A DNA stretch of 33,379 bases from Bacillus massilinigeriensis (GCF_900117315.1 NZ_LT630337.1:388040-421418); one strand, 5' to 3'. Shown: positions 7,632 through 15,667, counted from the first letter of the stretch. The notes: generated by a model not told the origin, from the sequence alone. Numbers and translations are program-made.

Positions 7632-8129
7632 ATGAAGAAGTCTATTTTAATTATATTGTTTTTTACACTTAGCCTTATGTTAATTGGATGTAATTTTATG
7701 GAGGAACAAAAGGCAAAAAGTGTTGCTAAAAAATATTATAATGCTCTTATAGATGAAGATTATGAAGAAGCATTTAAACAACTGTATTTATATGATTATA
7801 CAGAAGATAGACATCCTACTGATGGCACGATATTGAGCAGGGAAGAGGCGAGAAAGTTTTATTTGCAGAAGGTCGATTATTTAAAGGAACAAAATTATAA
7901 AATCAAGGATTACGAAATTAAAAACATTAGATATGAAGATGGGCATACATTTTTCCTCGAAATTTCACTTAATGTTGAGCAAAATGGAGAAAGTTTTAAA
8001 CGGTCAGAAACAGTAGATATTTGGGAAGGAAAAGCATGGATTATCGAAGAAGATGACCCTTTTGCCACGTTTCGTGATGGGAAAATGAATTTTGATATAG
8101 AACAAGAACTGCAAGAAGATGAAACTTGA
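7632..8129 (+). CDS. Lipoprotein with NTF2-like fold
   Basis: A 165-residue lipoprotein. Lipobox LIGC places lipidation at Cys20. The mature region starts KAKSVAKKYYNALIDEDYEE followed by AFKQLYLYDY, the helix and hydrophobic pattern of SnoaL/NTF2-like and DUF4878-type lipoproteins, and later shows paired strands with VDIWEGKAWIIEEDD. GGGGTGAG precedes the ATG. It is likely to be a surface protein; its ligand is unknown. It is separated by 37 bases from the preceding gene and may belong to the same operon. Confidence 0.78.
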   Translation: MKKSILIILFFTLSLMLIGCNFMEEQKAKSVAKKYYNALIDEDYEEAFKQLYLYDYTEDRHPTDGTILSREEARKFYLQKVDYLKEQNYKIKDYEIKNIRYEDGHTFFLEISLNVEQNGESFKRSETVDIWEGKAWIIEEDDPFATFRDGKMNFDIEQELQEDET

Positions 8130-8218
8130 TATCTCTGTTCAATCAGAAAGGATGTAATAATCTTAGTAATATAAACTAACAGCAGTAATAACTTAACAAT
8201 CTTTTATACGGAGTGAGA

Positions 8219-8932
8219 ATGTTGAAGAAATATTTATATGCAGGAATTTTGCTTGGAACTGTCGTGTTAGCAGGGTGTAATGTAAATGACGAAACGGAAA
8301 GACAAGTAAGAGAAGAAATAAAGAAGGATTTAGCTAACGGACAAGTAGTAGAGGGTGAGGCTGTATCTGATACTGTTAAAGGAGAAGAGATGTCAGTAAC
8401 TCCCTTAGATTTAACTCAGGAGCAAAAAGAAAGCTATTACAAGGAGTATGTTACTGTTGTTGAGAAAGTAAATTCAGAGTATGACGCAAACTTGGAAATT
8501 GAGTCTATTGACGAGTTTACTGATGAATATTGGATTGAAGTAAAGGATTTTGAAAAGATGGCAAAAGACAGGGCTAATGCTAAGATTATCGTGTCAAAGA
8601 ACACTGATATTTATGCCCCTGATTTAGTACCAAAGAAAGCAGAATTTCAGATAGGGTCAAGTGTAAGAACGATTAGTTTTTCAGGTTCTTTTGAGACACA
8701 GTTAAATTCAAATACACCTGATGGTAGGCAACTGTTCTCAGGCATGAACTCTATATCCTCTCAAGTAGAGGGGGATGGAAGCTGGGAACAAACAGGATAT
8801 GATTATTCAATAATAAATGACGGTCGTTCATATAGGGTTACTGTGGGTGGTAAATATTCTGACAGCGGTATTTCTTCTTCTCATTTGATAGACGTGGAGT
8901 TTAATTGTAATGAAAATGGTGGCATTAGTTGA
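8219..8932 (+). CDS. Lipoprotein of unknown function
   Basis: A 237-residue lipoprotein. The frame can start at GTG 8213, ATG 8219 or TTG 8222; GGAGTG at 8210-8215 is too close for the first and best fits 8219 or 8222. The signal peptide MLKKYLYAGILLGTVVLAGC has lipobox LAGC. The mature protein has an acidic linker (residues 20-60), a helical segment (QKESYYKEYVTVVEKVNSEY) and a C-terminal beta-rich domain with GSWEQTGYDYSIINDGRSYR. No family was recognised. A clear terminator follows at 8966. Confidence 0.75.
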   Translation: MLKKYLYAGILLGTVVLAGCNVNDETERQVREEIKKDLANGQVVEGEAVSDTVKGEEMSVTPLDLTQEQKESYYKEYVTVVEKVNSEYDANLEIESIDEFTDEYWIEVKDFEKMAKDRANAKIIVSKNTDIYAPDLVPKKAEFQIGSSVRTISFSGSFETQLNSNTPDGRQLFSGMNSISSQVEGDGSWEQTGYDYSIINDGRSYRVTVGGKYSDSGISSSHLIDVEFNCNENGGIS

Positions 8933-8965
8933 TTGTAAAAAGCAAAGGTCATTAAACCATTAGAT

Positions 8966-8998
8966 GCGTTTCTGTAATGGAGCAGGAACGCTTTTTTT
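8966..8998 (+). terminator. Rho-independent terminator
   Basis: GCGTTTCTG (8966-8974) pairs with CAGGAACGC (8983-8991) with one G-U pair, followed by seven T residues. It ends the 6425-8932 lipoprotein gene group. Confidence 0.85.
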
Positions 8999-9060
8999 CT
9001 AAGATAAATAGTTCAGTTGAATAGTAGATAAAGGGATATTTATAGGAAGGAGACAATTCA

Positions 9061-9432
9061 TTGAGAAAAATATTACTTTTGTTAATGGTGACAACAGCTA
9101 TTTTAGTAGCCTGTAATACATCAACTTTAAGTATGAGTGAACTTGATATTGTTCCAAATAATGTACAAGATAAAATTGATTCAAACTATAAGCTACAACT
9201 AATTTATGAGGGAGAAGATATTGCTTATATTATTTATCAATCAAAGGGAACGGTTGCCACTGACCTTGAGACACAAGGCGATAAATTAAAAGTAAAGTTA
9301 GATGAAACGAATAAACAAGACGATGTAACGGAACAACATGTTTATAAATTAACATTAGACCCAGAACATGAAGTGATTGATGTGTTGATTAATGGGAAAT
9401 CGACAGCGATTGATAATGTTTCAAGTTTATAA
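9061..9432 (+). CDS. Small lipoprotein of unknown function
   Basis: A 123-residue lipoprotein starting at TTG 9061, with AGGAAGGAGA upstream. MRKILLLLMVTTAILVAC gives lipobox LVAC with lipidation at Cys18. The mature part (IVPNNVQDKIDSNYKLQLIY, then IAYIIYQSKGTVATDLE) alternates short strands and loops, compatible with a small beta-domain. It lies between a terminator and the gene at 9478, so it begins a new transcription unit. No family was recognised. Confidence 0.72.
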   Translation: MRKILLLLMVTTAILVACNTSTLSMSELDIVPNNVQDKIDSNYKLQLIYEGEDIAYIIYQSKGTVATDLETQGDKLKVKLDETNKQDDVTEQHVYKLTLDPEHEVIDVLINGKSTAIDNVSSL

Positions 9433-9477
9433 TGTCTTTCCTGTACTTTCTATATTAAGAATATTGGAGTGGGGTTA

Positions 9478-10083
9478 ATGAGAAAGATGCCATTTGAAAG
9501 ACCAACCGAGCATTATGACGAGCGAATTACAGTTATTGATGAACAAATTTGTGCCTTGATAAAACAGCGTAAGGAAATTTCAAATAATAATCCAGGTTTT
9601 CCTCCACTTGAGTATATAACCAATTGGGCAGAAAAATACGAGCTGTACGAAGAACTTTTATGGAGTATTTTTGGGGAATTGAAGAATGAAGAGATGTTTA
9701 AACCGATGGTAGAGCCACAAGAATTTCAAAGGCATATCCCGATTTTAAAATCCGTTGAGAATGATGGTTATTTATTTTCTGTCGTTTTTGTCAGGCAGTT
9801 TGCGAATGCCAGTGTTGTAAACTTTAATATTGATTGGGATGCCACGAATGATACAGCAGATGATAGACTCCATCACCATGCGTTTTGGGAATTGTTTAAA
9901 AACGAAGAATATGACTGTAGAATGACTGGTGGTGGGGGTTCTGAGGGACATATTACCTATAATTTTATTGTTTCACCACCATTGCCTGACAGTATTGCAG
10001 GGATTGATATGTTATTTAAAGAATACCATACGCCATTTAAAGACAAACCAACAGGTCTTGAGGTAGAGGTACATTTGGATTAA
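9478..10083 (+). CDS. Soluble protein with a chorismate-mutase-like N-terminal helix
   Basis: A 201-residue cytoplasmic protein. ATG 9478 is preferred because GGAGTGGGG ends 3 bases upstream; GTG 9469 would place the site inside the gene. Residues 14-36 (YDERITVIDEQICALIKQRK) look like the first helix of chorismate mutase type II (D-x-x-I-x-x-L-x-x-R), but the other catalytic helices are missing, so I do not assign that activity. The middle carries HHHAFWELFKNEEYD, a histidine run, and the C-terminus is beta-rich. Its function is unknown. It is followed by the small membrane gene at 10111. Confidence 0.7.
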   Translation: MRKMPFERPTEHYDERITVIDEQICALIKQRKEISNNNPGFPPLEYITNWAEKYELYEELLWSIFGELKNEEMFKPMVEPQEFQRHIPILKSVENDGYLFSVVFVRQFANASVVNFNIDWDATNDTADDRLHHHAFWELFKNEEYDCRMTGGGGSEGHITYNFIVSPPLPDSIAGIDMLFKEYHTPFKDKPTGLEVEVHLD

Positions 10084-10110
10084 TTTGAGGAAATGGAAAG
10101 GTGAAGGAAA

Positions 10111-10278
10111 ATGAAAAATGGATTATACACCTTATATTTTTTTGTTCTTGGCATTATTTCCTTTTTTACAAGGGAAATTGTAACATTCGTGATGTTAGGG
10201 GCAATTTTAATCGCACTTACTAATATTCATTCAACATTGAAGGAGATATTAAAAGTTAATCAGGATAAGTTACATTGA
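10111..10278 (+). CDS. Small membrane protein (55 aa)
   Basis: An ATG at 10111 preceded by GGTGAAGG opens a 55-residue frame. MKNGLYTLYFFVLGIISFFT and TFVMLGAILIALTNIHSTL give two hydrophobic segments separated by a charged REIV turn, so a helical hairpin in the membrane is likely. Twenty-seven bases separate it from the gene before. There is no homology to report; support rests on start signal, hydrophobic pattern and tight packing. Confidence 0.55.
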   Translation: MKNGLYTLYFFVLGIISFFTREIVTFVMLGAILIALTNIHSTLKEILKVNQDKLH

Positions 10279-10329
10279 TGATTTCCTAAAATTGACCATT
10301 TAGAGTCATCATTATTAATGAGGTAAACA

Positions 10330-10706
10330 ATGAATATTTGCGATGAATACTCTCCAAGGAATAAGCATGACTTTGAAAAAGTGTCTAAATTAAAGAAAGT
10401 TGAACAAACAGAACTTTGGTCTTTAATGGGGTGGGTTCACGATATGAATTGGCCGATAGCGGAGGAGTGGGAGGGCTACTACGAATGCTTCCGAATGAAA
10501 TTGTTCCACTGATTAAAGATGTTTTAGCAACAAATGATGACGTTTGGAAGTATTGGTGCTTGGAAATTTTGGTCAAAAGATTACCAAATGAATTAAGGAA
10601 GTCATTTAAAGGTGATTTAATTAGGCTGATTGAAAGTCCAACAGCAGGAGAAAAGTTAGAAGAACTTGATGAAATTGCACTGGAGATTTTACAGATGATT
10701 GAATGA
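10330..10706 (+). pseudogene. DUF5071 protein gene, frameshifted
   Basis: Two overlapping frames together spell one DUF5071-type protein. The first, from ATG 10330 to about 10470, gives LWSLMGWVHDMNWPIAEE, the conserved WxxDxNWPIA motif of the family. The second, from about 10470 to 10706, continues VGGLLRMLPNEIVPLIKDVL and NDDVWKYWCLEILVKRLPNE. The break lies at GCGGAGGAGTGGGAGG: one extra G after GAG would restore the frame, so a single-base deletion in a G-rich tract is the simplest cause. It could also be a sequencing error. The function of DUF5071 is unknown; the expected intact length is about 125 residues. Confidence 0.8.
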
Positions 10707-10724
10707 ATTTTAGGGAGCTTATGA

Positions 10725-11156
10725 ATGGAGAAAACGAATGTAAAGGTTTATTTTTCAGTGAAGGCAGATGATTTTTCTATTGAGGATTTTACAAATGAGT
10801 TAGGAATCAAGCCTACAAGAGCATATAGAAAAGGCGAGGCGGTAAAGAGACCATCTAATCCTAATGTGACATCTAAAGGAACACATTACAGATTACATAC
10901 CAGTTGGGAATTAGGAACGGATTACGAAGAATCTCTGGACATTAATGAACAGTTGAATTCCGTTTTGAGTCAATTGGAGGATAAGGCAGAAGAGTTAAAT
11001 AGATTAAAGAGGAAATATGATTTAGCTTATAGGTTTGTCATAGTGATTCAGATTGAAAATAATGAAAAACCAGCCATGTACTTAGATAGAAGATTTATTC
11101 ATTTTGCTGATTCTATAGGGGCGGAGGCGGATTTTGACCTTTATGTTTATAGCTGA
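10725..11156 (+). CDS. DUF4279 domain protein
   Basis: A 143-residue soluble protein that fits DUF4279 along its whole length: VKVYFSVKADDFSIEDFTNE, then LGIKPTRAYRKGEAVKR, THYRLHTSWELGTDYEESLD and a C-terminal helical/strand pair. The L-G-I-x-P-T motif followed by K-G and a downstream S-W is the family signature. Biochemical role is unknown. It follows the broken DUF5071 gene by 18 bases, with GGGAGC near the ATG, and is followed by a hairpin at 11185. Confidence 0.85.
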   Translation: MEKTNVKVYFSVKADDFSIEDFTNELGIKPTRAYRKGEAVKRPSNPNVTSKGTHYRLHTSWELGTDYEESLDINEQLNSVLSQLEDKAEELNRLKRKYDLAYRFVIVIQIENNEKPAMYLDRRFIHFADSIGAEADFDLYVYS

Positions 11157-11184
11157 TGGAGACGTAAGACTACAAATAATGAAA

Positions 11185-11211
11185 GAGCAGGGAAGAACTA
11201 TCACCCTGCTC
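11185..11211. terminator. Hairpin between convergent genes
   Basis: GAGCAGGG (11185-11192) pairs with CCCTGCTC (11204-11211). It sits between the end of the DUF4279 gene and the end of the opposite-strand gene at 11221. The T-run is weak on both strands, so termination activity is likely but not certain. Confidence 0.6.
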
Positions 11212-11220
11212 ATTAAACGA

Positions 11221-11481
11221 TTAAAATTCCCCTTCGCTAAAGTAATCATATAATTGACTGTTTAAGCGTTCTAATTGAATGATTTGTGAATGGGGGAATC
11301 CATTCCTATGTGTCTTTTGAGAACACATCCAGCAGGAACAATGAACCTTTCCTTTTGCAAAATATCCAGTAAAGCGAGATTGCCATCCAGTTTGTTCTGC
11401 AATCTTTGTTTTACGTTGAATGACTCTGTTTCGATGGTGACGATAATAGGCACGACTTCGATTTTTTTGATACGGTTTCAA
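11221..11481 (-). CDS. Small conserved basic protein with HCSCWMC cysteine motif
   Basis: An 86-residue protein read from TTG 11481. It is very basic at the N-terminus (KPYQKNRSRAYYRHHRNRVI), then has GYFAKGKVHCSCWMCSQKTH with three closely spaced cysteines plus flanking histidines, a likely metal site, and an acidic end. I recognise the pattern from short Bacillus proteins without known function. GGAG lies 11 bases before the TTG, which is long; an ATG in another frame (11488) has better spacing but gives a sequence lacking these motifs. It is the only minus-strand gene in this stretch and has an unusually long structured leader (11507-11570). Confidence 0.75.
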   Translation of the reverse strand: MKPYQKNRSRAYYRHHRNRVIQRKTKIAEQTGWQSRFTGYFAKGKVHCSCWMCSQKTHRNGFPHSQIIQLERLNSQLYDYFSEGEF

Positions 11482-11506
11482 TTGCCATCACACTCCTTGG
11501 GAAATG

Positions 11507-11570
11507 GCTTAGCCTGTAAAGGTCCCCCAAAGAAAAATTGGACCATTACAGGCAGAGCCTGATGGCAGGA
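11507..11570 (-). ncRNA. Candidate structured 5' leader RNA
   Basis: On the plus strand, a segment beginning GGCTTAGCCTGTAAAGGTCC (from about 11507) is an imperfect complement of one ending GGACCATTACAGGCAGAGCC (to about 11562): 17 of 20 pairs match, with a loop of about 15 bases. A further small hairpin, CCTGATGGCAGG, follows it. All lie between the minus-strand gene at 11481 and a possible extended -10 promoter around 11625-11635 (TGCTATATAAT on the minus strand). A folded leader of about 140 bases suggests regulation by RNA structure, but no known riboswitch class was recognised. Confidence 0.4.
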
Positions 11571-11762
11571 AACACTGTAAGGAGGTTCAAGTTAATTACC
11601 TCTTGTAAATGGTTTTCTTTTATTATATAGCAGATATCCTAAAGATTCTTATTGAAAGGAAGAGAAATGAGATTTTCTTTATGATAGATATTGCATATGT
11701 AAGCTATGTTTTTTCTTCAACTAACGGATAGTAGAGTTTAAGACGTGAGGGGGAAAGTTGAT

Positions 11763-12236
11763 ATGAATAAAAAAACATTAGCAATAGTGGCGGTTGTTAT
11801 TGTGTTTATATTTGTTTTAGTAAATCTATTAAAGAAGGACTTATGGGATGTTAATGCAGATTTATTGCAAGAAGAAGTGTTGTCTATTGAACAATCTGTT
11901 GAAACAATAAATTTATCCGATATAACCCCATTTGAATGGGATGTAGCTTATTCCTTTGACCCATATACAACAAAAGATACGATATATGAAACAGTTGGCT
12001 ATAAATGGGATAATATCAGTGAAACAGTAAGTGAAGGAATGAACCAAATTGTTTTTTTGAAGGATGAAAAAGTTGTATGTTATTTGTATGGATATCCACA
12101 AAATATTGGATACGGGATATATTTTACCAGCCAAAATGAAAAAGGTGCGACTTCTTCTTCAGTTCTTAGTATTAAGGATAACTTGATATTTGAAGTAATA
12201 AGAAGTGATGATGTTGTGATTTTATCGAATAATTAA
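11763..12236 (+). CDS. Membrane-anchored protein of unknown function
   Basis: A 157-residue protein from ATG 11763, with GAGGGGGAAAG at good spacing. MNKKTLAIVAVVIVFIFVLV is a signal anchor. The rest, with NLSDITPFEWDVAYSFDPYT followed by a short turn and TVGYKWDNI, then VFLKDEKVVCYLYGYPQNIG, is an extracytoplasmic domain. I recall similar short Bacillus and Clostridium proteins with an FdxxYsFdPYt motif, without assigned function. It is a stand-alone unit starting after 280 bases without a plus-strand gene. Confidence 0.72.
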   Translation: MNKKTLAIVAVVIVFIFVLVNLLKKDLWDVNADLLQEEVLSIEQSVETINLSDITPFEWDVAYSFDPYTTKDTIYETVGYKWDNISETVSEGMNQIVFLKDEKVVCYLYGYPQNIGYGIYFTSQNEKGATSSSVLSIKDNLIFEVIRSDDVVILSNN

Positions 12237-12313
12237 GTGGCGGATACATATTCAACTATCGGGGGTGCGTTAGTAACAAAGCAAGTTTGTAAAATTAGAA
12301 AGGGAATGATTTT

Positions 12314-12547
12314 ATGCTAAAAGTTCTTCGTTATGTGTTATCAGTAATAACTCTTTTATTTGCTTCTTATGGAGTAATTACGAGAGATTTTAAGTTTGGG
12401 GATATTATGATTTTCTTCTTAGGTTTAACTATGCTGGTTATGGGGTTAGAAGAATTTAAAAAAGAACGTAAAGTAACGGGGTGGTTTCTAATTGTTGTAT
12501 TCTTATTTTCGTTATATGTATCAATTGAAGGGTTCTTATTAAGTTGA
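12314..12547 (+). CDS. DUF3953 (YczI-like) small membrane protein
   Basis: A 77-residue protein made of three hydrophobic helices (about 5-22, 30-46 and 55-74). The segment FFLGLTMLVMGLEEFKKERK matches the conserved centre of the DUF3953/YczI family of Bacillus. GAAAGGGA precedes the ATG, and a strong terminator at 12552 follows immediately, so it closes a transcription unit. The family's function is unknown. Confidence 0.85.
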   Translation: MLKVLRYVLSVITLLFASYGVITRDFKFGDIMIFFLGLTMLVMGLEEFKKERKVTGWFLIVVFLFSLYVSIEGFLLS

Positions 12548-12551
12548 CGGG

Positions 12552-12584
12552 TGCGATTGCAAAATAAAGTAATCGCATTTTCTT
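12552..12584 (+). terminator. Rho-independent terminator
   Basis: TGCGATT (12552-12558) pairs with AATCGCA (12571-12577) and is followed by TTTTCTT. It directly follows the DUF3953 gene. Confidence 0.8.
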
Positions 12585-12710
12585 ATTAAATGAGTAGGGT
12601 AGGTTTATCCAATAAGAAATTACAATAGGTATTCATCCACTGATATAAAATTGAGGATTAATGCCCAGTAGAAAAAATGAAATAAAGATTATTTATGTTG
12701 GGGGGAATAA

Positions 12711-13355
12711 ATGATAAATTTTTTAAATAAGATTCGTAGTCCAATAAAAATATCGCTGTCAAAGAAATTTTTATATTCAACTTTAATATTTATCGCAGGG
12801 ATTATTTTAGGCGTAATTTCTAAGGTGCTCGATACAACTTCAAGTAATTTATTACCCCTTTTCCTTGAAATATTAGATTTAAGGAACTTTTTATCACGTA
12901 TGGGAATTTGGATTTTTCTTTCGGTTGTAATATCTGTGCATAGCAAATCACCTATTAGGTCTGCCATAAATGTTTTTTTGTTTTTTGTAGGAATGGTGGG
13001 AAGTTATTATCTATACACAGTTCTGGTAGCTGGTTTTTTCCCTAAATCTTATATGATAATTTGGATGGTTATGACTTCTATTTCACCACTTTTGGCTTTT
13101 GTATGTTGGTACGGAAAAGGGAAAGGTATAATTGCTATTACTATTTCATCAATTATTTTCATGTTTATTTCAAGACAGTCTTTTGCATTTGGGTTTTGGT
13201 ATTTTGATATTAGATATAATCTTGAGTTTTTACTCTGGATAGCCATGATTTTGGTTTTATATCAATCTTCAAAACAAATAACCAAAGTAATTATTATAGG
13301 ATTGCTTCTCTACTTCCTTACTGCTCAAATCAATTTATTTTGGGGGATGTTGTAG
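12711..13355 (+). CDS. Polytopic membrane protein, DUF6518-like
   Basis: A 214-residue protein with about six membrane segments. It opens with a cytoplasmic tail (1-18), followed by FLYSTLIFIAGIILGVISKV and a helix near 45-60. The stretch SAINVFLFFVGMVGSYYLYT, then VLVAGFFPKSYMIIWMVMTS and SPLLAFVCWYGKGKGIIAI, resembles the DUF6518 family as I remember it (NxFLFFxGM, GFFP, WYxKGKG). Assignment is tentative. GTTGGGGGG precedes the ATG. It has its own unit after the terminator at 12552. Confidence 0.75.
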   Translation: MINFLNKIRSPIKISLSKKFLYSTLIFIAGIILGVISKVLDTTSSNLLPLFLEILDLRNFLSRMGIWIFLSVVISVHSKSPIRSAINVFLFFVGMVGSYYLYTVLVAGFFPKSYMIIWMVMTSISPLLAFVCWYGKGKGIIAITISSIIFMFISRQSFAFGFWYFDIRYNLEFLLWIAMILVLYQSSKQITKVIIIGLLLYFLTAQINLFWGML

Positions 13356-13506
13356 CCACTGTATATACATTCTTCTTACAGAGATTGTAAAAGGATATAT
13401 TTAAAGTAACGAATCGTTTCTGGTACAAGAGTAAGTGTAGAAGTTTGGGAATTATTTAAAAATTGACTGGTGGAGAAAATTATTGTTAAAAGTGGGTGAC
13501 ATTGAA

Positions 13507-13947
13507 ATGGACTTGATAAAATCCCTTAGAAATAAAAAGGTGAGGGTAATCGAAATACCAAAGTGGGGTACATATCTACGAAGGCGATGGGAAGATAACT
13601 TTGCCAATCATCTTAGTGATAAGGAAAAGAAGTCTATTTTTCTCCATGACCAAGATGGTTGTTGTGGCTACCTATGGCATGTTTTTAGTTATGAAAGAAG
13701 GAAGTATTTAAACGAGGAACAAGCTGATATAGCATTTAACCAACAATCAAAACAATCTTGCTATGTTTTTTATCAGCATACCGATGATGCTTTTATCCTT
13801 GAAAATGCTTCAACTTTAACAGCCGAGGACTTTGTAAATGAAGAAGATGTTTACGTAGTTGATAAAGAGTTTAATTGGACTTATGTAAGAACGCATGAAA
13901 CAGGCTGGTGCGGTCCGTATTTCAGTCGAAAAGACAAAACAAACTAA
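13507..13947 (+). CDS. DUF4275 family protein
   Basis: A 146-residue soluble protein from ATG 13507 (TTG 13483, with GGTGGA upstream, would add 8 residues and cannot be excluded). Its core, IEIPKWGTYLRRRWEDNFAN, then FLHDQDGCCGYLWHVFSYER and VRTHETGWCGPYFSRK, fits DUF4275, with the conserved KWGxYLRxxWExxFA and GxLWHVFSY motifs. The family has no known biochemical role. The gene is followed by the short gene at 13979. Confidence 0.85.
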   Translation: MDLIKSLRNKKVRVIEIPKWGTYLRRRWEDNFANHLSDKEKKSIFLHDQDGCCGYLWHVFSYERRKYLNEEQADIAFNQQSKQSCYVFYQHTDDAFILENASTLTAEDFVNEEDVYVVDKEFNWTYVRTHETGWCGPYFSRKDKTN

Positions 13948-13978
13948 AGCTATAGGGATTGATTAGCAGTCAATCGTG

Positions 13979-14221
13979 ATGACATTGATAGTTAAAATTG
14001 ACGGATATTATCACCAAGTTTTAATTAAAGGGAAAAAGTGTTCAAAACAGGAACTTATGAAAAGGTACATAAATGCCCAAGCTCTTACTACAGATATTTT
14101 AGAACTTCCAGCTATATTTTACCGAGTTAACTGCTTTGACCAACTTGCCTATAATGAAGATATAGAGGTTGATTATGTAATTGATACCGACACCGATAGA
14201 ATATATAAACCGTCTTATTAA
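13979..14221 (+). CDS. Small hypothetical protein (80 aa)
   Basis: ATG 13979 (or GTG 13976) opens an 80-residue frame: MTLIVKIDGYYHQVLIKGKK, then KRYINAQALTTDILELPAIF, ending DTDTDRIYKPSY. It looks like a small mixed alpha/beta protein with no membrane segment. The ribosome binding site is weak, so the start is uncertain. A perfect hairpin overlaps the stop codon (14220-14241). Unrecognised. Confidence 0.55.
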   Translation: MTLIVKIDGYYHQVLIKGKKCSKQELMKRYINAQALTTDILELPAIFYRVNCFDQLAYNEDIEVDYVIDTDTDRIYKPSY

Positions 14222-14241
14222 GTGGGCAACCCTGCCCACTT
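14220..14241 (+). terminator. Hairpin overlapping the stop codon of the preceding gene
   Basis: AAGTGGGCA (14220-14228) pairs with TGCCCACTT (14233-14241) around ACCC. Only a short T stretch follows, so termination may be partial and allow read-through to the lipoprotein at 14266. Confidence 0.6.
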
Positions 14242-14265
14242 TGATGATAGAGGAGAGGAAATAGC

Positions 14266-14706
14266 TTGAAGGTTATATTTTCGATATTAACAATTTTATG
14301 TATTGCAATCGCTTTAATAGGTTGCCAATTACAACCAGGAGAAACAATGGTTCTTTTAGATGAAAAAATATCAGAAATTAAAATTTCAAAGTCGAATGGA
14401 ACAGGAGAAATGAATGAGGAGATTATTCTATCGATTAAAGATGATGAATCATTAGATGTTTTTGAAAAGGCGATTACAACTGCGGTCAAACAACCAGGGG
14501 AGGTTAAAATATCTGAACCTGATTACGATGTAATGGTGGAATACGAGGCAGACGAAGGGGGATTGCCTACACATGGAATGCACTTATGGTTAGGGAAAGA
14601 AAATGAGAAGAGTACATTGATGTATATAACGGATAGCTCCACTGTTTATCTTACCTCACCAAAAATAACGAAGGAGTTAAGAAGATTAATACTTTCAGAA
14701 GAATGA
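14266..14706 (+). CDS. YhfM-like lipoprotein
   Basis: A 146-residue lipoprotein from TTG 14266, with AGAGGAGAGGAA upstream. The lipobox is LIGC, with lipidation at about Cys20. The mature part, ISEIKISKSNGTGEMNEEII, then SLDVFEKAITTAVKQPGEVK, EPDYDVMVEYEADEGGLPTH and GMHLWLGKENEKSTLMYI, resembles Bacillus YhfM-type lipoproteins as I remember them. Their function is not established. The hairpin at 14220 separates it partly from the gene before. Confidence 0.8.
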   Translation: MKVIFSILTILCIAIALIGCQLQPGETMVLLDEKISEIKISKSNGTGEMNEEIILSIKDDESLDVFEKAITTAVKQPGEVKISEPDYDVMVEYEADEGGLPTHGMHLWLGKENEKSTLMYITDSSTVYLTSPKITKELRRLILSEE

Positions 14707-14790
14707 ACGTAATAGCTTTGCAAAATTGAATTATAGATACTTTCATTTTGGGAAGGATACCTACTGAGAAAGTAGGTGGATGATATACGG

Positions 14791-15474
14791 ATGAAATTAT
14801 TCATTTCTCTCTGGATGGTCTTGTTAATCAATACTGCTACTGTTTATGCAAATCAAAATGTACCAGACCAGAAATTCATGGATAAATATTATTTTGACGT
14901 GGACTTAAAGGGAGTAAAGGATATTTATTTTTTTAGAGAATTTCCTTTTTATGATGAAAAAGGGGATATAACTCCTTTAGGAAAGGCGTTCTTATCAGTT
15001 TTAACATCAGACGTATGGAAATGGGTAAGAGAACCAAGGATTTATATTAAGGAAAATATCGCTTATATCCATGTGGTTAAATTGGATGGACTAAATATTT
15101 TGTACACATTGGAAAAAGGAAAGAATAATCAGTGGAAAGTTGTGAAAAAAGAATCAAAAAAACTCCCGACTGTTGGAAGTGAGGTCATTCTTGAAAAGGC
15201 ATTTTTAAGGTCGATAGGGCAAGAAATATTGGAAGCGACAAAAACATATTATGGGGAATCCAGACTCTTTGATTCGGAAAGGATTATTGACATTGTTCGA
15301 GATGAATTTGATGATAAATATGATATTACAGTTCAAATAGTCACATTTGAAGGACCAAGGATGCCACCATATGGTTTTGATACAATTACAATGCGAGTAC
15401 CTGGATTTGAAGTGATAAAGTATGAGCATAAAGATGTTTCGGATATTACAAAACTGCCATTAGAGACAAATTAA
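14791..15474 (+). CDS. Secreted DUF3888-type protein
   Basis: A 227-residue protein from ATG 14791 (an in-frame GTG lies 15 bases upstream). MKLFISLWMVLLINTATVYA is a signal peptide with a probable cleavage after AYA-like VYA. The mature protein has repeated short segments: FLSVLTSDVWKWVREPRIYI, FLRSIGQEILEATKTYYGES, and a C-terminal YDITVQIVTFEGPRMPPYGF. The arrangement fits the DUF3888 family found in Bacillus. Role unknown; it is likely to act outside the cell membrane. Confidence 0.75.
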   Translation: MKLFISLWMVLLINTATVYANQNVPDQKFMDKYYFDVDLKGVKDIYFFREFPFYDEKGDITPLGKAFLSVLTSDVWKWVREPRIYIKENIAYIHVVKLDGLNILYTLEKGKNNQWKVVKKESKKLPTVGSEVILEKAFLRSIGQEILEATKTYYGESRLFDSERIIDIVRDEFDDKYDITVQIVTFEGPRMPPYGFDTITMRVPGFEVIKYEHKDVSDITKLPLETN

Positions 15475-15632
15475 GAGTTCGAGGAAAAGGTGTCTGAAAA
15501 GGAGAGGATTATTCCCTTAACCCTTTATTCCTACCCCCTGTAATTACTATGTAAACCCAAAATAAACTCCTGTGCCACATAATAAATCCCTGTCATAATC
15601 AAAACAAAGTTCTGGTATGCCTGTGGAAAACG

Positions 15633-15641
15633 TGTGGATAA
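15633..15641 (-). promoter_or_regulatory. DnaA box
   Basis: TGTGGATAA is the exact complement of the DnaA consensus TTATCCACA. A single perfect box occurs often by chance; the neighbouring CCTGT repeats make it worth noting. Confidence 0.4.
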
Positions 15642-15667
15642 AGGCAGAAAAAAAGAAAGAATAAAGA

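Noticed and set aside
9478-10083. Chorismate mutase
   Set aside because: Only the first helix resembles the family; the catalytic residues in the other helices are absent.
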